From assembly GCA_002470275.1 (NCBI GenBank), contig DKNY01000046.1, forward strand, positions 36,294-55,039: a DNA stretch of 18,746 nt, written 5' to 3'. Each line of letters starts with the position of its first letter. Position 1 is the stretch's first letter. Source of the DNA: Gammaproteobacteria bacterium UBA7376. GTDB taxonomy: Bacteria; Pseudomonadota; Gammaproteobacteria; Pseudomonadales; Azotimanducaceae. A program made the position numbers and the translations under genes. Below, in pieces: positions 14,931 through 18,746 of the stretch. Under the pieces are notes generated by a model. The model made no database searches. It was not told where the DNA came from and saw only the letters and a list, made by a program, of their open reading frames with translations.

Positions 14931-16895
14931 ATGAGCAAGACTGCCCGCTTTGATGACCGTGTGGATACTGATCCTGAACTTTCCTCCGGGGAGACGCTGG
15001 CTTTGCTGATGCGCTCGCTGAAATTTATCGGGCGAGTCAGGGTACTGTTTTTCTATAAGGTCTTATTCGCTTCGGTAGCGATCCTACCGCCGCTGATCTT
15101 GCCCTGGATCCTAAAAATCATTGTGGACCAAGTGATCCTGCAGCAGCCCTTTCAGCTAGAGGAGGTGCCGTTTCCTCCCTTCATGATGCCCTTTATTCAC
15201 CTAATCATGGACATGAGCCCCACGGGCATCATGCTATCTACAACCCTGCTGTCCTTTGCTCTGCTCTTTATCTTTGGTCTTCGGGCCTCGGGACAGTTCG
15301 CAGATTTACCTCAGGGACATGATGCGGCGACCCAGTCAGAGCAGGCGATCTCTTCAGGGTCCAGCGAGGCCAGCGGATTATGGGGCACCATCGAAGTCCT
15401 GCTGACGGTGCGCATGACCCAGCGTTTGGCGAATTCGCTACGGACCACTCTGATGGGCCGCCTGAGCCGGCTCGAAATGACGACCTTGGACGATCAGCGC
15501 ATTGGGGACTCCGTCTACCGAGTCATGTATGACGCCCCCATGCTCCCCGACATTTGCTACAAACTGACGATAGCGCCCCTGCTATTGCTCATCAGCTCGG
15601 CACTAGCCGTCTACATCATGCAGTACAGCTATGGCCGGGTAACACCTGAAATCGTCTGGGTCGCCACATGCCTGATACCCGTTACCCTGCTGCTGACCCT
15701 CCCGCTGTCCAGGATCGCCCGGCGTCTGCATCAGACCAGCCGCGCCGCCGGAGCGGCGTCTGTAAACAGCATGGAAGAGGGGATGGACAACATTGCCGCG
15801 GTCCAGGCCCTCGGCGCCATGCAGAAAGAGACCGAACGCTTTAATACCAAGAGTGAGGAGGCCTTCCGCCGGCACCGGCATACGGTTCTGCTGGATGCCG
15901 CAATAACGGTCATTGCCTATGCAACCATAACTTGTGGCGGTGTCTTGGCCTTCATCCTGATCACCGATGAGGTGATCGAGGGGGTACTGACGCCCGGCGA
16001 CTATACCGCCATGATTGGTATTTTAATGACCCTGATGTATGCAGCCCGATCCATCGGCCTTTACTGGATCGAACTGCAAAAGAACGTAGCCGCTGTCCGG
16101 CGCGTGTTCTTCTTTATCGACTTCACCTCTGAGCTGGATCGGGCACAGACGCCGATAACGGTACCTCAGCGCGGCGTCTATTTTGATCAGGTGAGTTTCA
16201 GTTATCCAGATGGTCGCCAGGCGCTTGAGAACGTGAACCTAGAGCTGCCCGTTGGTGAGCTGGTGGCCGTGGTAGGCCCAACGGGGGCGGGTAAAACCAC
16301 CCTGGCCTATATGCTGCCTGGCTACCTACGACCTTCCTCAGGCCAGATTCGATTCGACGATCAAGACCTCAGCCAGGCCGCAGTGGCGGACATCAGAGAT
16401 CAGGTTACCTACGTTTTTCAGGAGCATATGCTGCTCACCGGAACCATCAGGGATAATCTGCTGTTGGCCAAGCCTGATGCAAGCGAGGCGGACATGCTGG
16501 AGGCCTGTCGTGTTGCGGGTGCCCTGGAGTTCATTGAAGCTCTGCCCGCAGGTCTGGATGCCCCGCTGGGTAAGGGAGGGAACACGCTCTCGGTGGGGCA
16601 AAAGCAGCGGCTGTCCATTGCGCGGGGCATCGTGCGCGATACGCCGATCCTGGTGATGGACGAACCCACGGCAGCCCTGGATCCCCGCACGGAGAACGCC
16701 TTGGTCGAGGCGCTTCGAGAGACGACGCGGAATCGTCTGGTCGTGGTTATTGCCCATCGGTTGTCTACCATACGAGAGGCAGATCGCATCATCTTCCTAG
16801 ATAACGGCCAGGTAGCTGACGTGGGCGACCATGAGAGCCTGATGGCCAGGGCTGACAGCCTCTATCGCCGGTACGTCGAGCTTCAGGCCAGCTAG
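14931..16895 (+). CDS. ABC exporter half-transporter 2 (membrane plus ATPase domain)
   Basis: This 654-residue protein is the likely partner of the preceding gene. The ATG at 14931 is preferred because GGGGAGG (14912-14918) lies upstream and an earlier in-frame start at 14895 would overlap the first gene by 32 nt. Six membrane segments and a C-terminal ATPase domain (about 415-650) are visible. Key motifs: Walker A G449-T457 (K455), signature L553-S-V-G-Q557, Walker B D577-E578, switch H609. A soluble, serine- and acid-rich insert of roughly 40 residues (about 110-150) splits the early membrane region, not seen in the first half-transporter. Both ATPase sites keep the catalytic glutamate, so this is not the usual heterodimer with one degenerate site, although both signatures lack the second glycine. 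No terminator with a T-run is seen downstream. Confidence 0.92.
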   Translation: MSKTARFDDRVDTDPELSSGETLALLMRSLKFIGRVRVLFFYKVLFASVAILPPLILPWILKIIVDQVILQQPFQLEEVPFPPFMMPFIHLIMDMSPTGIMLSTTLLSFALLFIFGLRASGQFADLPQGHDAATQSEQAISSGSSEASGLWGTIEVLLTVRMTQRLANSLRTTLMGRLSRLEMTTLDDQRIGDSVYRVMYDAPMLPDICYKLTIAPLLLLISSALAVYIMQYSYGRVTPEIVWVATCLIPVTLLLTLPLSRIARRLHQTSRAAGAASVNSMEEGMDNIAAVQALGAMQKETERFNTKSEEAFRRHRHTVLLDAAITVIAYATITCGGVLAFILITDEVIEGVLTPGDYTAMIGILMTLMYAARSIGLYWIELQKNVAAVRRVFFFIDFTSELDRAQTPITVPQRGVYFDQVSFSYPDGRQALENVNLELPVGELVAVVGPTGAGKTTLAYMLPGYLRPSSGQIRFDDQDLSQAAVADIRDQVTYVFQEHMLLTGTIRDNLLLAKPDASEADMLEACRVAGALEFIEALPAGLDAPLGKGGNTLSVGQKQRLSIARGIVRDTPILVMDEPTAALDPRTENALVEALRETTRNRLVVVIAHRLSTIREADRIIFLDNGQVADVGDHESLMARADSLYRRYVELQAS

Positions 16896-16901
16896 CCCCA
16901 A

Positions 16902-16981
16902 CTTAGGTCAAAGCTCGGCCAAGACCTCGCTCGGCCAGGACCTAGGCTAAATCAGAACAAAGCCAAGACTAAGCCAAGGCT
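16902..16981. repeat. Imperfect tandem repeats and stem in the convergent gap after the ABC genes
   Basis: Two 16-bp units starting CTCGGCCA (16914-16929 and 16930-16945) match at 14 of 16 bases. Two 11-bp units starting AAGCCAAG (16960-16970 and 16971-16981) match at 10 of 11, the second overlapping the last codons of the ADP-ribosylglycohydrolase gene. CTTAGGTC (16902-16909) can pair with GACCTAGG (16939-16946), enclosing most of the first repeat. The stretch probably serves, or replaces, a terminator between the convergent genes. Confidence 0.55.
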
Positions 16982-18570
16982 AGGCGTTTCCCCTTGGCCG
17001 GTATGCCACCCGGATAGAGGGCGCCGTCCAGCTGATCGCCGTTCATAAAGCCGTCGAAATCCACGACGAAATCCCAGCCGCCCTTATCGATGGTGTAGGC
17101 AAAGGTCAGGGTACCGTTGTCTACGTTGCTGGCCCTGATGGGGTAGGTATCAGCAAAATTCTCGCCGCTGACGGCGACGGTGCCTTGGGCAAAGTCCACC
17201 CGATGATCGCCCCACTTGGATTCGAGAAACCAGATACCGGTTGCGTTCCCCGGAGGGCTCTTGGCCTCCGCAGAATCGGTGTCCGCGCTGACCTGCTTGG
17301 CTACCGCCAGAGTCCGTTGCGCGAGAGATGAAATTTCATTGTCCCCTTCGCCTCGAACGGCGGATATGAGGCGGTCATTGAGCACGCCAACCCATTTCTC
17401 AGGCAGAGCCTTGGCGCCGAACTTGACGCCAAGAATTGAGCCGACGGTTGCGCCATTGCAATCGGTATCCCAGCCCGCGAGCACAGAAACCACAATGCCG
17501 CGCTCGTAGTCATGGTTGCCATAGTAGACGCCGAGCACCACCACGGCCGCATTGTTGATGGTATGTACGCCGTGATAGTGGCCGTAATGCGCGTTGACCT
17601 TTTCCCATACCGATTCCCAGTCGGCTTCCTCCCTGCACCATCCAAGGGTGTCTCGAATCGCCTGAGCCAAACGGCAGTTGCTGGGGATCTCGGCCAGACC
17701 CGCCAAGATAATCTCCTCGGCGTCATCCAGAACAAAGGCCGCCGCGATCATGGCTGCAACGAACATTTCGCCGTAGATGCCGTTTTTAGTGTGTGAGATT
17801 GACGCGTCTTGGTACGCGAGGGCTGCCGCCCTCTCTGGCCATCCCGGAGCCGCATATCCGAATATATCGGCACGAATTTGGGCGCCAATCCACTCTCTGA
17901 ACGGATTGCGATGGGTGGCGGACGCGGGTGGCCAGGTGCCAACCACGAAGTTACGGTAGGCCGCGTTTTCGGCGGTATACAGAAGGCTGAAGGGCATGGA
18001 GGCCAGCCAAATGTTTGCGATACCCCGTGCCGTCGTTTTGGCCCCCCTTCGCTCTAGCGCCAGCAGGCCTAGAATCGGGAAGTCCATATCGTCATCCCGG
18101 TCCATGAAGCTAATGTTGCCCCGGGTAGAAGGCCTGTGAATGTCAGGAAGGACTTTCTCGTCAAAGGGCACATAGTCGTCAAGGGGGAGGGCGTCCCGAG
18201 CGCTCAGGTATTCATTGATTCGCTTCTTGGGCCAGCCCTCAACGGGTTTGCCTAGGGCGCAGCCGGCAGCTCGGCCTAACCAGGCGCCGTAGATTTTGTC
18301 GTACAGAGCGGCCTCATCCCAGGCGAGATCATAGCGGCGTGTGCCCGGTCCACGCAGCTGCTGGATTTCATCTAGGGTAGAGGGCTCCTGATATTCAAAG
18401 GTGTCCGCAATGGGAAGCGCGACCAACTCATCGTAAAGGGATTCAAACTCTGCCTCGCTAGCGTCCGAGGCCAGGGCGGCTTGGATACGCTCTGCGATGG
18501 CCTGAGTATCGCAGCCTTCTTCCTTGCGTTGCTTGAGTTCTGACTTAATGAATTTCTTTGCGAGCATCAT
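16969..18570 (-). CDS. ADP-ribosylglycohydrolase-fold protein with extra N- and C-terminal regions
   Basis: This 533-residue protein has an ADP-ribosylglycohydrolase core (PF03747 type) at about 90-420: GAWLGRAAGCALGKPVEG (95-112), RDDDMDF (D159-D161), SHTKNGIYGEMF (259-270) and GWDTDCNG (D368, D370), the acidic residues that bind two magnesium ions in the family. Such enzymes remove ADP-ribose from proteins or small molecules, but many bacterial members act on other N- or O-glycosidic substrates. The core is preceded by a charged helical extension (1-90) and followed by a beta-rich tail (about 440-533) that is not part of the minimal domain. No signal peptide is seen, so it is cytoplasmic. 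GAGGGG lies about 11 nt before the ATG; a second ATG follows directly. It converges on the ABC operon and no ADP-ribosyltransferase is nearby, so a catabolic role is as likely as a regulatory one. Confidence 0.87.
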   Translation of the reverse strand: MMLAKKFIKSELKQRKEEGCDTQAIAERIQAALASDASEAEFESLYDELVALPIADTFEYQEPSTLDEIQQLRGPGTRRYDLAWDEAALYDKIYGAWLGRAAGCALGKPVEGWPKKRINEYLSARDALPLDDYVPFDEKVLPDIHRPSTRGNISFMDRDDDMDFPILGLLALERRGAKTTARGIANIWLASMPFSLLYTAENAAYRNFVVGTWPPASATHRNPFREWIGAQIRADIFGYAAPGWPERAAALAYQDASISHTKNGIYGEMFVAAMIAAAFVLDDAEEIILAGLAEIPSNCRLAQAIRDTLGWCREEADWESVWEKVNAHYGHYHGVHTINNAAVVVLGVYYGNHDYERGIVVSVLAGWDTDCNGATVGSILGVKFGAKALPEKWVGVLNDRLISAVRGEGDNEISSLAQRTLAVAKQVSADTDSAEAKSPPGNATGIWFLESKWGDHRVDFAQGTVAVSGENFADTYPIRASNVDNGTLTFAYTIDKGGWDFVVDFDGFMNGDQLDGALYPGGIPAKGKRLALA

Positions 18571-18606
18571 CTGTGGGGTCCCCTCGGTAGTCCGTTTTAG
18601 TCCGCC

Positions 18607-18635
18607 AGGCTAGAAAGGTCCCAAGCGTCGGTCAA
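18607..18635 (-). promoter_or_regulatory. Promoter-like pair for the ADP-ribosylglycohydrolase gene
   Basis: On the minus strand TTGACC (18635-18630) and TAGCCT (18612-18607) are 17 nt apart, with a leader of about 36 nt to the ATG at 18570. The -35 fits well (5/6), the -10 poorly (3/6), which could mean an activated promoter. Confidence 0.3.
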
Positions 18636-18636
18636 A

Positions 18637-18650
18637 CAGAAAGCGCTAAT
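18637..18650. promoter_or_regulatory. LacI-family-like operator candidate upstream of the ADP-ribosylglycohydrolase gene
   Basis: CAGAAAGCGCTAAT carries the AAGCGCT core with a central CG that is common to LacI/GalR operators, and it abuts the candidate -35 element (18630-18635). Only one half is well conserved, and no LacI-type gene is present in the window, so the call is tentative. Confidence 0.22.
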
Positions 18651-18732
18651 TCCCCCCCAAAACATTCAATTTAGCCCGGCTTGAGGTAATCTCCGCCGAA
18701 ATTATGGGTGAATATCAAAAGCAGGGGCTTGA

Positions 18733-18746
18733 ATGTCACCGTTCCT
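18733..18746 (+). CDS. Possible start of a further gene, cut by the window edge
   Basis: ATG at 18733 has AGGGG 5 nt upstream and is divergent from the ADP-ribosylglycohydrolase gene. Only Met-Ser-Pro-Phe can be read. A weak promoter-like pair (TTGAGG at 18681, TATGGG at 18703, 16-nt gap) precedes it. Nothing can be said of its function. Confidence 0.3.

Noticed and set aside
12127..18681. 12-mer TTTAGCCCGGCT present at 12127-12138 and 18670-18681
   Set aside because: Several 12-mer pairs are expected by chance in a window of this size, and the flanking bases do not match.

Overview
The window (18,746 bp, GC in the mid-50s by eye) is a dense stretch of bacterial chromosome. It starts just upstream of a large outer-membrane TonB-dependent receptor, so the host is a Gram-negative bacterium. 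The receptor style (long acidic, cysteine-bearing loops) and the codon use recall marine Gammaproteobacteria such as Halieaceae or related Cellvibrionales; this is an impression, not a placement. I see no RNA genes, mobile elements, CRISPR arrays or transcriptional regulators. Eight complete, intact protein genes follow the receptor, and a possible ninth begins at the right edge.

Layout: (1) 19-2757 (+), TonB-dependent receptor, closed by a strong intrinsic terminator at 2796-2832. (2) 3010-5829 (+), a dikinase with the architecture of rifampin phosphotransferase (ATP-grasp, acceptor domain, C-terminal phosphohistidine domain) and no PEP-binding barrel. (3) 6010-6825 and 6825-7565 (+), two overlapping, translationally coupled paralogues of the cyclase/kynurenine-formamidase fold with an unusual metal motif shared by both. 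(4) 7656-10466 (-), a second dikinase, paralogous to the first and convergent with the cyclases across a hairpin. (5) 10728-12116 (+), a cytoplasmic GH32 fructosidase, then 12222-12974 (+), a calcineurin-like phosphoesterase, then 13010-14926 and 14931-16895 (+), the two halves of a probable heterodimeric ABC exporter. (6) 16969-18570 (-), an ADP-ribosylglycohydrolase-fold protein. A possible gene start at 18733 would read out of the window.

How the genes may work together: the most unusual part is 3010-10466, two dikinases of the rifampin-phosphotransferase type bracketing two cyclase-fold hydrolases whose HxGTHxDxPxH motif is changed to HxG[A/S]HxQxGxGH. Members of these families respectively transfer the beta-phosphate of ATP to a small molecule and hydrolyse or close amide, lactone or imide rings. 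With the receptor upstream and a phosphoesterase and exporter downstream, the block could be a module that takes up, phosphorylates, ring-opens and possibly expels an unknown small molecule. This is inference: the blocks are on different strands and may be independent. No gap between genes exceeds about 260 bp; the gaps contain inverted repeats, a recurrent GGGTGAAT octamer and weak promoter-like elements, listed below.
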